Shown one piece after another: positions 1-9,225 of a stretch of 64,000 bases of DNA; within the stretch, counting starts at the first letter, position 1, and each line of letters starts with the position of its first letter. This stretch comes from AWTP1-13 sp963775835. Lineage in GTDB: Bacteria; Pseudomonadota; Alphaproteobacteria; Rhizobiales; Hyphomicrobiaceae. The translations under genes and the position numbers were made by a program. The notes under the pieces were generated by a model. That model did no database searches and had not been told where the DNA came from. It worked only from the letters and a program-made list of their open reading frames with translations. The DNA lies in assembly GCA_963775835.1 (NCBI GenBank), contig CAVZKV010000028.1, positions 9,922 through 73,921 on the forward strand. The letters run 5' to 3'.

Positions 1-688
1 GCACGCGATCACGGTCGCGGCGGGCGCGCCGCTGCATCGCGATGAGGAACGGCTCAAGGTCGGCGCGGACTAGACGTTCGACGATTGGTAGTGCGCGTGC
101 CGCAATCATGTCCGCCGGCCAGGCCGTGCCCGTGGCTCCGATCGCATCCGGCGTCGGCGCCTGCCAGCCGTCCGCGCGATCGAGCGAGCGCCGCAACGCC
201 GCCACCAGCTCGTCGTGGAGCAGCGCTCCCGTCGTGCAATTGAAGCCGAGCCACACGATGCCGTCGCGCTTCTCGTCGGAGATGGCCGTGTAGCGGAACG
301 AAAGAAGCAGGCAATTGCACCTGGCGAGCTCCACGGCTTTAAGGCGCCAAATGGCATTGGGCAGCTCCAGGGTGCCAGAGATCAGTCGTTCGGGGTTGTT
401 CGGCGGAGCCGTTCCTTCTGGCAGCGCGATCTGCTGCACCGCGCTCCTGCCGCGCTCATCGAGCAGGGCCCCGAGGCGGTCGAGCCAGTCATCTTCAAGC
501 CCAATTGGGATCGAGCCGGCCTGCGCGCCGGCGCCGGTGCCGAAGCTCAGCCGCGCGAGATCGGGCCAGCCGAACCGGGTTCGCAACGCCTCGGGCGCCA
601 TGACGTCGAGGCCGCCAGGCTCCACGACGTCCACGATGGCGCCTTCCCTCTGCAGGAGATCGGACACGAAATCGCGTAGCGCAGTCAT
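1..688 (-). CDS. Hypothetical protein, partial (C-terminus beyond the window)
   Basis: An uninterrupted frame of 229 codons begins with ATG at 688 and runs off the left edge. The N-terminus reads MTALRDFVSDLLQREG. Base composition and codon use match the helicase upstream. It lies about 100 bases downstream of the helicase on the same strand, so the two are probably co-transcribed and may act together; that is an inference from position. I do not recognise a catalytic motif or membrane segment, and the product may be a helicase-associated factor. The existence of the gene is well supported; its function is unknown. Confidence 0.75.
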   Translation of the reverse strand, partial: MTALRDFVSDLLQREGAIVDVVEPGGLDVMAPEALRTRFGWPDLARLSFGTGAGAQAGSIPIGLEDDWLDRLGALLDERGRSAVQQIALPEGTAPPNNPERLISGTLELPNAIWRLKAVELARCNCLLLSFRYTAISDEKRDGIVWLGFNCTTGALLHDELVAALRRSLDRADGWQAPTPDAIGATGTAWPADMIAARALPIVERLVRADLEPFLIAMQRRARRDRDRV

Positions 689-789
689 GAGATTTGCCTC
701 TTGGGGAAATCGGAAGTCCGGAAGTCGGCAACTCGGAGATTAGAAGGCAAAAGGTAGGACACGAGGAAGTGGACTGTAGTTTCTGCTCC

Positions 790-3291
790 TCACCCCGTCT
801 CGAAATCCTGACCGAACAGCCGCTCGTCGAGCTCCTTGGCTTGGTCGTGCCGGCGGCGGGCGACATCGAGCCTATCGCCGAGCGCATCGAATGCCGCCGT
901 GCGGCCGGCCTCGCTCGCCTCGAGCCATGCATCGAGGACGAGATCTGGGAACTCGCGTTCCTCTTCGACACTGCCGATGATGGCGCCGATCTCGCCGACC
1001 ACCAGCTCGAACATCGAGATCTTCTCCTCGAGCAGCCCCAGCACCTTCTCCTCGACGGTGCCGCGGACGACGAGATTGAATACGAACACCTCGCGCGTCT
1101 GGCCGATACGGTCGATGCGGCCGATCCGCTGCTCGATCGCCATCGGGTTCCATGGCACGTCGAAGTTGATCAGTGTGTTGCAGAACTGGATGTTACGGCC
1201 TTCGCCGCCGGTTTGGGTGCACAACAGCACCGAGGATTGCTCGCGAAAGACTGCGATCGCGGCGTCCTTGTCGGGACCGCTCATGCTGCCGTCGAAGCGG
1301 GCATGTCCGATGCCTTCCGCCTCCAGCCGCGCCGCCAGATGCTTGAGCGTCTCACGTGACTGCACGAAGACGAGCTTCTTCTCGTCCGCGTTGCGCCGCA
1401 GGAGATTAAGCAGCGCTGCCTCCTTGCCGCCGCACGGAATTGCGGCGAAACGGTCTGCGAGAGCGCGCCAAGTTTTGTCGCCATCGAGTTTGTCGGCGAT
1501 GCGCGCGGCGGCGCTGGACGCGGCCGCAGGCGAGGAACCCGCCGCGCCGAGCAGATGATGCAGCATCAGACGCTGCCGTCCCACGCCGCCCGTGCCGCAC
1601 CCGGCAACGAGGGCCCGCGCCGCATCGGCGACGCCAGCGTAGGCCTCGGCCTCGCCTGCAGCCGGCTCTGCCTTGATGGTAACCGCCGTCCGGCGCGGCA
1701 GCTTAAGGGCTGCCACGGCGCGTGTGTTGCGGATCATGGCGCTGCGCACAAGCTGGCGCAGATTGTCGACGTTGGCCGGTTGGCGCGGCTTGCCCGGCAG
1801 CATGTAGGCGGCACGGAACTCTGCCTGCGTCTTGAAGATACCCGGTTTCAGCAGCGTCAACAGATTGTAGAGCTCGATCAGGTCGTTCTGCACCGGCGTC
1901 GCCGACAACAACAGTAGAAAGCGCTTGTTCAGTGCATCGACAAGCTTCCATCCCGCGCTGGAGCGATCGCGGAGATGGTGGGCCTCGTCGACGACCACGA
2001 TGTCGAGCTGGCGCCGGGCCAGCACCTCCATGTGCTCGCGCCGCCGCGCGGTCGCGATCGAGGCGACGATGCGGGGCTGATCCCAGAAGGCGTGCGGATC
2101 TTCGCGCAGCAATGCGTCATAGGTGGTCGCGAACTGGAGGTTGAACTTGGTCTCCAGTTCCTCCCGCCACTGGCCGACCAGCGAGGCCGGCGTCAGCACC
2201 AGGGAACACGCCGCCATGCCGCGCAGCGCGTACTCCTTCAGCACCATCGCGGCCTCGATCGTTTTGCCGAGGCCGACCTCGTCAGCAAGCAGCACGCGGC
2301 CACGGAATTGCTTGAGTACCTTGCGCACGGTCTCGATCTGATGCCACAGCGGCTCCACACCGACGAGGTGCGGAAGGCACATCAATTCGTCGAAGCCCTG
2401 CACGAGGCTGAGATGAGCAAGCCGCTCGCGAAGCTGGAAGTCGCGCCCTTCGGTTTCCGGCGCGCGTCCAAGCCCCGCGATCAGCGGGGCGGCGTTGAGC
2501 TGGAAGGCGAGCGGAATGTCGATATCGACCAGCGGCAGCGGCGCGGGTGCCGCCGGCACAGCTTCGGACGCCGGCACCTCGACGGCCGGCCTGGCAGGCT
2601 TTCCCCCAGTCGACCTAGCCGTCGCTTTTTTGCCGCGTTGCTCGGTCGCGGCTGTCTTGCGCACCTGAGGCGCTTTTGCGCCCTTTGTCGCCCCGCCTCG
2701 CTCGGACACACGCGGGCGCAGAGGTTGATCGCGGCCCATGATCTGGTTGAGGTGTCGGATCAGCCAGTCGGAATGGGAGCGTCCCGCCGGGAAATGACTG
2801 ATCGCAGCGAACGGGCCGGTCAGTCGGTGGCGCTCGAGAAGCCGCCGCCCAGCACCTTGCAGGCCGGCCAAATTCAGGGCGAGCGCCCTCAGCAGGTGCT
2901 CGCTGGTCGACGACGCCCTCTTGTGAAAGCGCTTGAGGAAAACCAATGCGCGTGGATGATCGCCGTCGATGAGTGCGGCATTGGCCGCCAGCAGCAGCAG
3001 ATCTGGATCGCCCGGGCACGCCTTGAGCGCCGCCTCCGCCAGCGGCAGATAGCCATCGGCCGGCTGCAAACGCTCGAACGCGCTGACCAGGCGCTGTAAC
3101 CAGAGGTCTGGATCTGCCTCTTGCCGCGAATCGTAGGCCGGCCCGACAGCGCCCGCTCCACGGGTGCTGCCCTGCACGGGCCCCTCCCCGTCGCCGGTTG
3201 CGTCGCTTGCCCCGCTTCCAGCATGGGATGTTCTCGAAATCGCCGGCAGGTCGGGAAACAGCTCAATCTGCCGCTGTGCACCGCGTGGCAT
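790..3291 (-). CDS. SNF2/RapA-type DEAD/DEAH helicase
   Basis: Superfamily 2 ATPase of the SNF2/HepA class, about 833 residues. After a low-complexity N-terminal third rich in Ala, Pro and Lys come the helicase motifs: Walker A in LLADEVGLGKT, DEAH box in VVVDEAHHL, motif III in LLLSATPVQN, and motifs V-VI in GGEGRNIQF and QRIGRIDRIGQ. Proteins of this family translocate on double-stranded DNA and remodel protein-DNA or RNA-polymerase complexes. The start at 3291 is chosen because a GAGGCGG ribosome site sits about six bases upstream; an in-frame start 34 codons earlier (3393) lacks one. The next gene on the strand is the partial hypothetical at 688. Family assignment is firm; the cellular target is unknown. 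Confidence 0.93.
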   Translation of the reverse strand: MPRGAQRQIELFPDLPAISRTSHAGSGASDATGDGEGPVQGSTRGAGAVGPAYDSRQEADPDLWLQRLVSAFERLQPADGYLPLAEAALKACPGDPDLLLLAANAALIDGDHPRALVFLKRFHKRASSTSEHLLRALALNLAGLQGAGRRLLERHRLTGPFAAISHFPAGRSHSDWLIRHLNQIMGRDQPLRPRVSERGGATKGAKAPQVRKTAATEQRGKKATARSTGGKPARPAVEVPASEAVPAAPAPLPLVDIDIPLAFQLNAAPLIAGLGRAPETEGRDFQLRERLAHLSLVQGFDELMCLPHLVGVEPLWHQIETVRKVLKQFRGRVLLADEVGLGKTIEAAMVLKEYALRGMAACSLVLTPASLVGQWREELETKFNLQFATTYDALLREDPHAFWDQPRIVASIATARRREHMEVLARRQLDIVVVDEAHHLRDRSSAGWKLVDALNKRFLLLLSATPVQNDLIELYNLLTLLKPGIFKTQAEFRAAYMLPGKPRQPANVDNLRQLVRSAMIRNTRAVAALKLPRRTAVTIKAEPAAGEAEAYAGVADAARALVAGCGTGGVGRQRLMLHHLLGAAGSSPAAASSAAARIADKLDGDKTWRALADRFAAIPCGGKEAALLNLLRRNADEKKLVFVQSRETLKHLAARLEAEGIGHARFDGSMSGPDKDAAIAVFREQSSVLLCTQTGGEGRNIQFCNTLINFDVPWNPMAIEQRIGRIDRIGQTREVFVFNLVVRGTVEEKVLGLLEEKISMFELVVGEIGAIIGSVEEEREFPDLVLDAWLEASEAGRTAAFDALGDRLDVARRRHDQAKELDERLFGQDFETG

Positions 3292-3617
3292 CGCGTCACC
3301 GCCTCGGGCTTGGCGGATGTCCGGCACGCAAAGCACGATGTTCGCCGCCCATCCCACGCCATCACTGGCAAAGGTCGGATAGAGCCGCAACATTTCGATG
3401 GTGCGTTACGGCGATCTGCTGTGGATATGGCGGCGATGCCCAATCAATGCGCACCCTCCGCCTCAAATCACAAGGCGATTTCAATTACAAAGGTGTTCGC
3501 AGTCGCATCCTGTCCGGCGTGCCCTGATCTCGAATGATTCTCAGTCCAGCAACATCGGATGCAGCCTCCGATGAACTGTGGCTCTGCGCGAACGTCAGGT
3601 GAAGCCGATAAAGGCTA
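3292..3617. other. Intergenic, no gene seen
   Basis: About 330 bases between the helicase start and the end of cspA. Frames here are short or are shadows. It should hold the helicase promoter, but I cannot point to a convincing site. Confidence 0.4.
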
Positions 3618-3824
3618 CTAGATTTTCTTAAGCTGTGCGGCTTGCTTGCCTCTTCCTTTGCGATCGTCTTCGAGGACGAAGCTTACTCTGTCTCCTTCGT
3701 TGAGCATACGAATGCCCGCGGCCTCAAGCGCGCTCGCGTGAACGAATACGTCCTTGCCACCGTCATCAGACTCAATAAATCCAAAGCCCTTCGCCGCGTT
3801 GAAGAACTTCACGGTCCCATTCAT
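3618..3824 (-). CDS. cspA: Cold-shock protein (CspA family)
   Basis: A 68-residue protein consisting of a single cold-shock domain (OB fold) that binds single-stranded RNA and DNA in the cytoplasm. The RNA-binding motifs are visible: KGFGFI (RNP1) near residue 12 and VFVHASAL (RNP2) near residue 26. The length is standard for the family. The start MNGTVKFF at 3824 is preferred over an upstream in-frame start because ACGGAG lies nine bases before it and the family begins this way. It is an isolated gene with its own leader, as is common for csp genes. Which of the usual several paralogues it is cannot be told. Confidence 0.95.
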   Translation of the reverse strand: MNGTVKFFNAAKGFGFIESDDGGKDVFVHASALEAAGIRMLNEGDRVSFVLEDDRKGRGKQAAQLKKI

Positions 3825-3887
3825 GGCGAACTCCGTTGGTCGCGATTGGAAAACAATTCTCGGCACTCTTGTAGCACGGTCACAAAC

Positions 3888-4166
3888 TCAAGGGCTCGAA
3901 GACTTTAGATCGCCGCCCTGCACGATCACCGCGCCGCTTTCCTCGCATTGCCCGCGCTGGTGCTTCACGTTTGCAACTTGCTCGATAGCGTTCCTGTGTT
4001 TGTTGAAGCAAGCGAGATACCGGCCCGCTCCGGGTCGCGCACGCTCGATATCATCAAGCGCGGCATGTGTAACCAAGACTGCAACGAGCGTTGTGCCATC
4101 GAGCATAGCGAACCGCACGCCCCGTATGGTCTCCCACGCTGGATTGCCAACCGACGATAGGCTCAT
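3888..4166 (-). CDS. DUF1488-like small protein
   Basis: 92 residues. The middle reads VRFAMLDGTTLVAVLVTHAAL, followed by a central F-x(4)-R-x2-I-E stretch and a closing hydrophobic turn, the pattern of the DUF1488 family of short proteins common in Hyphomicrobiales. No catalytic residues are obvious. It starts ten bases after the rpoZ stop and is probably co-transcribed with it. The function of the family is unknown, and my family call rests on the general pattern only. Confidence 0.6.
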   Translation of the reverse strand: MSLSSVGNPAWETIRGVRFAMLDGTTLVAVLVTHAALDDIERARPGAGRYLACFNKHRNAIEQVANVKHQRGQCEESGAVIVQGGDLKSSSP

Positions 4167-4176
4167 GGCTTGTCTG

Positions 4177-4578
4177 CTAGCTGCCAGACGAAATCTGCGG
4201 CTCGACGGGCGTCCACTTCTCCAAGCCGCGCAAGAGCTCCTCTTCTGTCATCGCGTCAATGGTCGTGTCGCTCGACTGACTGTCGCGTCCAAGGGTGGGG
4301 CGATCTTGGCGCGGCGCCATCGGTGCGGCTGCCCCCTCCGGTTCATCGATCTCAACCTGTTCCTGAATTGAGTGAATGAGGCTTTCGCGCAAGTCGTTAG
4401 CCGAGATGGTCTTCGCAGCGATTTCGCGCAGTGCGATCACAGGGTTCTTGTCATTCTCAGGCTCAACGGTGATGTGAGCACCGGCTCCGAGCATGCGAGC
4501 GCGATGCGTTGCGATGAGCAAGAGCTCAAACCTGTTGGGTATTTTGTCAACGCAATCTTCGACGGTCACGCGCGCCAT
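4177..4578 (-). CDS. rpoZ: RNA polymerase omega subunit
   Basis: 133 residues with the near-invariant opening MARVTVEDCVDKIPNRFELL and the block NDKNPVIALREIA, followed by the acidic tail VEIDEPEGAA typical of alphaproteobacterial omega. The protein chaperones the beta-prime subunit during polymerase assembly and takes part in ppGpp binding in many proteobacteria. Length is normal. In many proteobacteria rpoZ is followed by spoT/relA; here a DUF1488-like gene follows instead, so this may be a relocated or second copy. Identification is secure; whether it is the only copy cannot be judged from the window. Confidence 0.97.
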   Translation of the reverse strand: MARVTVEDCVDKIPNRFELLLIATHRARMLGAGAHITVEPENDKNPVIALREIAAKTISANDLRESLIHSIQEQVEIDEPEGAAAPMAPRQDRPTLGRDSQSSDTTIDAMTEEELLRGLEKWTPVEPQISSGS

Positions 4579-4684
4579 GCGATGTTCCCTTTGCCAGCAT
4601 TGTTGTTACAAAAGAGCTGGCCGCGCCAGGGTAGATCGACGAACCTCGCACTGCCATTCGTCATCCTACACGTTTATTAACGCA

Positions 4685-5266
4685 TTAGCTAATCGACAGT
4701 TCTTGCCAGTATATGCCCACGATTTGGCTGAAGGCAGCCACCCAAGGCGTGGACTTCCGTGTGCCCGCCGACAAACCCGAGTTCCCAAACGCGCACGCCT
4801 CAGTTGCAAGCGTGGCGACCAGCGGAGTAGCAACAAGCCCTTGCCATAGCGAGCTCTGCCCAAACTTCATTGGACCGATACGAACTTCGTTCGGCCGATA
4901 GGTGTGACAGGCCTTCCCGGTGGCATAGATCGTATCGCCTACTCGGTGGTTGACTTTGGTCTTGTGGTAGACCGCATAGGAGCCGATGACGCTTTCAGGC
5001 CGAACGGTACCCTCGGGGATTTCCTCGGCTGATGGCTTCGGCTGATCGAAGAAGTTGAGGTCTTGGGCGTCTTCGATCGGGAATGCGCATACGTTCGATT
5101 TGGGCTTCTCCCAGAAAATGATCTCGATTTCAAAGCCACCATCTTCCAAGCCTTCCTTCGGCTGAAGCGGATAGGCATGCATCTCTTGCGTCGCACCCGT
5201 TCCACTTGATGCGGTCGGCGAGAAAGGCGCTGATGCCCAACGCTTGGCGTCGTAGCGGACAGTCAT
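4685..5266 (-). CDS. Hypothetical protein
   Basis: 193 residues from an ATG at 5266, which is preceded by GGAGA at a usable distance. The frame extends upstream to a TTG at 5455 without a good ribosome site. The body is rich in acidic and aromatic residues (for example FEIEIIFWEKPKSN) and the C-terminal third is hydrophobic and Gly/Ala rich, possibly a membrane segment. The base composition is less GC-rich than the neighbours, hinting at transfer. I do not recognise a family. Confidence 0.45.
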   Translation of the reverse strand: MTVRYDAKRWASAPFSPTASSGTGATQEMHAYPLQPKEGLEDGGFEIEIIFWEKPKSNVCAFPIEDAQDLNFFDQPKPSAEEIPEGTVRPESVIGSYAVYHKTKVNHRVGDTIYATGKACHTYRPNEVRIGPMKFGQSSLWQGLVATPLVATLATEACAFGNSGLSAGTRKSTPWVAAFSQIVGIYWQELSIS

Positions 5267-5768
5267 ACCAGCATCTCCGCTGCATTTCGATAGCCTAACA
5301 GCAGGAGGGTCGCGATCGGCCTCGGTCTTGTTCTCCCGGTGCTTCGACGTACTCATCGACGCGGGTTCGCAATTCTCGGCGGAGATCATTTCAGAATCGA
5401 CGGCGGCCGTGCCGCCAGCTCCGACCGCAAGTGCCGTGGCTTGTGCACGGTGCAATGTTGGATGGCATGAGGCGCACCCTCTCTGCTGGGCACCATTCGC
5501 AATGGTCGGTTGAGGGTGGGCGGGACGGCAGCTGACGGACGAGCTGCACGTGTGTCAGCAAATTCTGCGGGAGCGCAGCGAGTTACCTAACGGACAAATT
5601 CTCGTCCCATGAGGTCGGTTCTGGCGTGCATCTGCGCCGCCAAGCTAGGACCGATCCCGTTACAGGGAACTGGACCAAGAATGTCTGCGGGTGCGGGACT
5701 GCAGACTGGAGTGGCGGCGATCTGGCCGCGCGGAGCCGGGTCCGGATTTCTGCCGGAAAGCGGTGTTC
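5267..5768. other. Intergenic, no convincing gene
   Basis: Frames here lack ribosome sites and any recognisable pattern. The left part may encode an N-terminal extension of the hypothetical gene ending at 4685. Confidence 0.35.
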
Positions 5769-6120
5769 TTACCGCTCAGCGCGTCCCTTCTTTGCACGAT
5801 TCCCGCATGTCGCCATCTCGCACCAGCGGCGCGATCCGTTTTGGGTGCGATCGATGAACAGCCAACGGCAATCCTCAGGCGGACATTGCTTTAGACGGCC
5901 GAGTTCATCGCCGCGCAGGAGGTCGAGCGCGGCCCACGCGATGGGCCCCACGATGCGGTCATCGCGCACGAAGTCCAGCCGGACCGGCGTGCCGACAAGC
6001 GAAGCAGCGGCGAGGCGGAGATGCGAGGTCGCGGATCGTGGCCAGCGACTGCGCCGGCGGCGTTGTCCTGCGCGCAATGGCTACGCCGACCGCTTCAATG
6101 GCGCGGCGCAGATGATGGAC
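5769..6120 (-). pseudogene. CGNR zinc-finger protein remnant, frameshifted and 5'-truncated
   Basis: The C-terminal part shows the CGNR zinc-ribbon signature: a Cys-x-x-x-x-Cys segment in QCPPEDCRWLF, then RRWCEMATCGNRAK. Upstream, a different frame reads LRRAIEAVGVAIARR and IRDLA, which matches the helical N-terminal half of the same family, so a single-base shift lies near 6020-6030. The normal 180-210 residue protein would need about 70 more N-terminal residues, and none are visible. Intact members are presumed nucleic-acid-binding stress regulators. This copy looks decayed. Confidence 0.7.
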
Positions 6121-6741
6121 TGACTTTCTTTGAAATCCGCGACTGCGGCCGGTGGCGGTCCGCGGAGCGTTGGCTGGGCCAATAGATTGGTGCCCCAGAA
6201 CCTGTCGGGAAACCGGACGCTGTACTGCCAGGATCTGAAACTCAAGAAATCGAAGAATAGGACCTGGGAGCTCTTAGCCTAAAAACTATGAGTTCTCGCG
6301 CTGTTTGGGGGCAAGGGCGCAGAGAGCCCAGGAGGGCTGATCTTCGCTGCAATGCAAGGATCAGAAATTGGCCGAACGGGTGGGGACCGCCTGACCCTCA
6401 GGCCGTCACCAAGAATCGGCGATAGCTCGTGAGGTGGATGCCCTTGCGACAGCCTCGCTAACGTGCTCCTGCTATGGAGGATGTATGGGATGTCTCGGGC
6501 GTTGAGACGCTCGCAAATTTTACCAGCGCCGCCATCGCTCAACCCGAAATCGAAAATAGCGGTAGCGAGATCGGGTTATTGGCACAGTAATGCGCAGGCA
6601 CGGGGCGCCGAACGTCAGCCGGTACGATATCAATCGTGCACCGAGAGCCGCGGCCCGCGGCACGATGGATCCTGATGACAAGAACCGGAATGGTCGCCAC
6701 ATTGAACGATCTGCGGCCGAAGGCACCGAGAGCGCGCCCAT
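6121..6741. other. Intergenic, no gene seen
   Basis: About 620 bases between the CGNR remnant and the amidohydrolase. Short overlapping frames only. The missing 5' part of the CGNR gene could have lain here but is not recognisable. Confidence 0.4.
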
Positions 6742-7653
6742 ATGTACGACGACCAGCCCATCGTAGATGCCCACCACCACCTCTGGGACCTTGAGGGTGA
6801 TGTGCGCTACCCCTGGCTGAAGCAGGCCGATCCACACCATTCCTACATGGGCGACAACTCGGCCCTGCGCCGGTCTTACCTGCCCGAGGAATACCGTCGC
6901 GACACTGCCCTGCACAACGTCGTCGCCACCGTGCATATCGAGGCCGAATGCGACCGCACCCAGCAGGTCGCCGAGACGCGCTGGCTGAGCGCAATCGCTG
7001 CCCGTCATGGCATGCCCAATGCCATCGTCGCCCACGCATGGATCGATACCCCAGACGCCCAGGAGGTTCTCCTCCAGCACAAGCAATGGCCCCTTGTGCG
7101 CGGCATCCGCACCAAGCCCATCATCTCCGAGGGTCCCGACAGAAGCGTGCGGGGGCAGCCCCGCAGCATGCAGGACCCCAAGTGGCGCAGTGGACTGTCG
7201 CTGCTGGAGAAGCACGACCTATCATGGGACCTGCGCGTGGTGTGGTGGCACCTTGAGGAAGCCGCTGAGGTCGTGCGCGAGCACCCTGGCCTAAAGACGG
7301 TCCTCAATCACACAGGCTACCCGCTAGACCGCTCGCCCGGAGCACTCGCCGTCTGGCGCCGCGGCATGGAGGCGCTGGCGGCCTGCCCAAACGTGTGGTG
7401 CAAGATATCGGGGCTGACCGTCAGAGACGAGCCATGGACGCTCGTCGCCAACCGCCCCATCATCCTTGACGCCATACGCATCTTCGGGATCGACCGATGC
7501 ATGTTTGCGTCGAATTTTCCAGTCGACGGCCTCAAGGGCAGCTGGGACTATCTCTACAGCCAGTTCAAGCGGGCGGTGGCAGACTTCCCGCTCACAGACC
7601 GCCGCAAGCTGTTCGCGGAAAACGCGGCGAGGTTCTATCGCATCGCGATCTAG
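6742..7653 (+). CDS. Amidohydrolase_2 family TIM-barrel metal-dependent hydrolase
   Basis: 303 residues. The N-terminal metal motif HxH appears in IVDAHHHLWDLEG, a mid-barrel His in LNHTGYPL, and a late Asn/Asp strand in FASNFPVDG, the usual order in the amidohydrolase-2 (PF04909) lactonase/decarboxylase group. Relatives hydrolyse sugar lactones or decarboxylate aromatic acids; the substrate here is unknown. No strong ribosome site is seen before the ATG at 6742, but the conserved N-terminus begins there. It stands alone, with no catabolic partner beside it. Confidence 0.88.
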   Translation: MYDDQPIVDAHHHLWDLEGDVRYPWLKQADPHHSYMGDNSALRRSYLPEEYRRDTALHNVVATVHIEAECDRTQQVAETRWLSAIAARHGMPNAIVAHAWIDTPDAQEVLLQHKQWPLVRGIRTKPIISEGPDRSVRGQPRSMQDPKWRSGLSLLEKHDLSWDLRVVWWHLEEAAEVVREHPGLKTVLNHTGYPLDRSPGALAVWRRGMEALAACPNVWCKISGLTVRDEPWTLVANRPIILDAIRIFGIDRCMFASNFPVDGLKGSWDYLYSQFKRAVADFPLTDRRKLFAENAARFYRIAI

Positions 7654-7856
7654 GGTCCCGCGCGCTCGGGCCTCCAGACCTGGAGTGCCATGATTGCCGC
7701 CGGCTGTCCGGCTCCTTGTGGGATCACTATGAGCCAGATGGGCCAACCGTTGGTGTCACCCGCTCGACACAAGGATCTACTTCGACGCTAGCCCGGTTCC
7801 TCTGACGGGTTGCCCAGCCTTTTATTGGGTGCAACATCACGCGGGGGAGCAGGACG

Positions 7857-7973
7857 ATGTTGTTGAGTATCATCGACAGTGTGATAGCTGGCTTCGCGCT
7901 CACTGTGATCAGCTACGTGGTCTACGCGGCGTTCTGCCTCGTGAGGGCATGGATCTCGAACCGTCGCGGCTGA
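7857..7973 (+). CDS. 38-residue single-span membrane protein
   Basis: A small frame starting MLLSIIDSVIAGFALTV, with one hydrophobic helix of about 22 residues and a basic C-terminus ending in SNRRG. A purine-rich GGGGGAGCAGG lies just before the ATG. The positive-inside pattern suggests the C-terminus is cytoplasmic. No relatives come to mind; the call rests on the ribosome site and the clean membrane helix. Confidence 0.45.
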   Translation: MLLSIIDSVIAGFALTVISYVVYAAFCLVRAWISNRRG

Positions 7974-8143
7974 CCTCAACGAGGCAGCCGCGTAGGTGCG
8001 GTTGGCTGAAGGTGGCAGCCCTCAGCGCCCGATGCTCATTGCCCCCGGGGTCCCGTTGAGTGCGGAGACGCTCAGCACGCCGGTTTCGCCTCACAGGCCC
8101 CGAAAAGGTAGGGCGGACGCAGCGCAACCCAATCGCCGATGAA

Positions 8144-8275
8144 TTAGTTCGCGCGCTGTTCTTTGTCGGCGACTTTGAAATAGCCTCGGCTCCAGTCGCT
8201 GTCTCCCGCGAGATTACCGGGCGAGCACCCAGCAAGGAAGAGCACGATAAGAGCAGGGCCGATAATCTTTCTCAT
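8144..8275 (-). CDS. 43-residue lipoprotein
   Basis: Starts MRKIIGPALIVLFLAGC, a canonical type II signal peptide with lipobox FLAGC at residues 13-17, so the mature protein would be a lipid-anchored peptide of about 27 residues. An AGAGGGGAC ribosome site precedes the ATG at 8275; the longer upstream frame has no such support. The tail is polar (GYFKVADKEQRAN). It resembles in size the short envelope lipoproteins of proteobacteria, but I cannot name a family. Confidence 0.6.
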   Translation of the reverse strand: MRKIIGPALIVLFLAGCSPGNLAGDSDWSRGYFKVADKEQRAN

Positions 8276-8650
8276 GGTCGTAAGTCCCCTCTTTTGAGCC
8301 CGCCCAATGTTGATACAACCGACCATTTGGGTCGAATGTTTGACACAGCCGAACAAGTCCCACGCAGGCCATTCCCTGTTTGCTGGGGCTTCAGAGCGCC
8401 ATCTGCAGGAGTTCATGAAGGCAAGATGGTGTCGCCATCGCGAGATTTACTGTCGCCCGCAATACCGTTGCGCATAACATTGACGATCGGGGCGGCGGGC
8501 CTCGGGAGGTGCCAGCCACCAAATTTCCGAGCTGACAACAATTTGAATTAAGCGATCGTGGTTGTCGCTCGAGCCGACGGAACTGCCCGGACTGAATATT
8601 GCCTTAGCCCCTTCCGCCCCACTATAGTCCCTCTGAGCAGAAGGGGTGAA
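8276..8650. other. Intergenic between divergent genes
   Basis: About 375 bases separating the lipoprotein (minus) from the VOC gene (plus). It must contain both promoters; no coding pattern is visible. Confidence 0.4.
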
Positions 8651-9061
8651 ATGATGCCGTATCGCATCAACCATATTCACATTAAGGCCATCGACCCGCG
8701 CAAAGCGGCCGAGTGGTGGGCAAACGCGTTCGACTTCAAGGTCGTCAGCGACGAGACGCGCCAGTTCGGCGATCGCTTTGTCCGCTGCGACACTGGACAA
8801 GGTGGGCTGCTCTTGAGCATTTCCAATGCTCGCACCGGCGAAACCCTGGGCCCGGGTAACGCTGCCGCTCACTTCGGGTTGGAGCATTTCGCCATCGAGA
8901 CCGACGATATCGAAGCTGAGATTGCGCGTCTCGAGAAGCTGGGTGCACAGCTTCAGGAAGGGCCGATTCTGGCGTCCAACGGCGTGCGATTCGCCTTTCT
9001 CGGCGCGCCAGATGAGGTCCGCATCGAGCTCCTGGAACTGCCCAAGGCTCCGAGCCGATAA
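8651..9061 (+). CDS. VOC-family (glyoxalase-like) protein
   Basis: 136 residues from ATG at 8651 (an adjacent ATG at 8654 is equally possible); AAGGGG lies four bases upstream. The fold is the paired beta-alpha-beta-beta-beta unit of the vicinal oxygen chelate superfamily: INHIHIKAIDP at the start, GLEHFAIETDDIE in the middle and a final VRIELLELP strand. Candidate metal ligands are the His in HIHI, His in LEHF and Glu in IELLE. Members include glyoxalases and fosfomycin-type thiol transferases. Substrate unknown. Confidence 0.85.
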   Translation: MMPYRINHIHIKAIDPRKAAEWWANAFDFKVVSDETRQFGDRFVRCDTGQGGLLLSISNARTGETLGPGNAAAHFGLEHFAIETDDIEAEIARLEKLGAQLQEGPILASNGVRFAFLGAPDEVRIELLELPKAPSR

Positions 9062-9191
9062 GGTGGCGCGATCGGATCGAGCAGCGTACGCCGCTGCTCC
9101 GCGTGGGCCTCACTCGCAAGGTGCGTGGCGACCGCCTCGGCGCTCCACTCTAAATGACGGAAACATCGTCAACTAGCAACGAGCGGACAAT

Positions 9192-9225
9192 CCTTACTCC
9201 GAAGCGAGCCTTACTCCGGAGCGAG
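9192..9225. repeat. 17-bp tandem repeat, two copies
   Basis: CCTTACTCCGAAGCGAG at 9192-9208 is followed directly by CCTTACTCCGGAGCGAG at 9209-9225, one mismatch. It lies in the 395-base gap between the VOC gene and the MBL-fold gene, which otherwise holds nothing I can identify. It could be a regulator site or a slippage product. Confidence 0.6.

Noticed and set aside
1975..3099. 374-residue plus-strand frame opposite the helicase
   Set aside because: Shadow of a high-GC gene; the minus strand has all helicase motifs.
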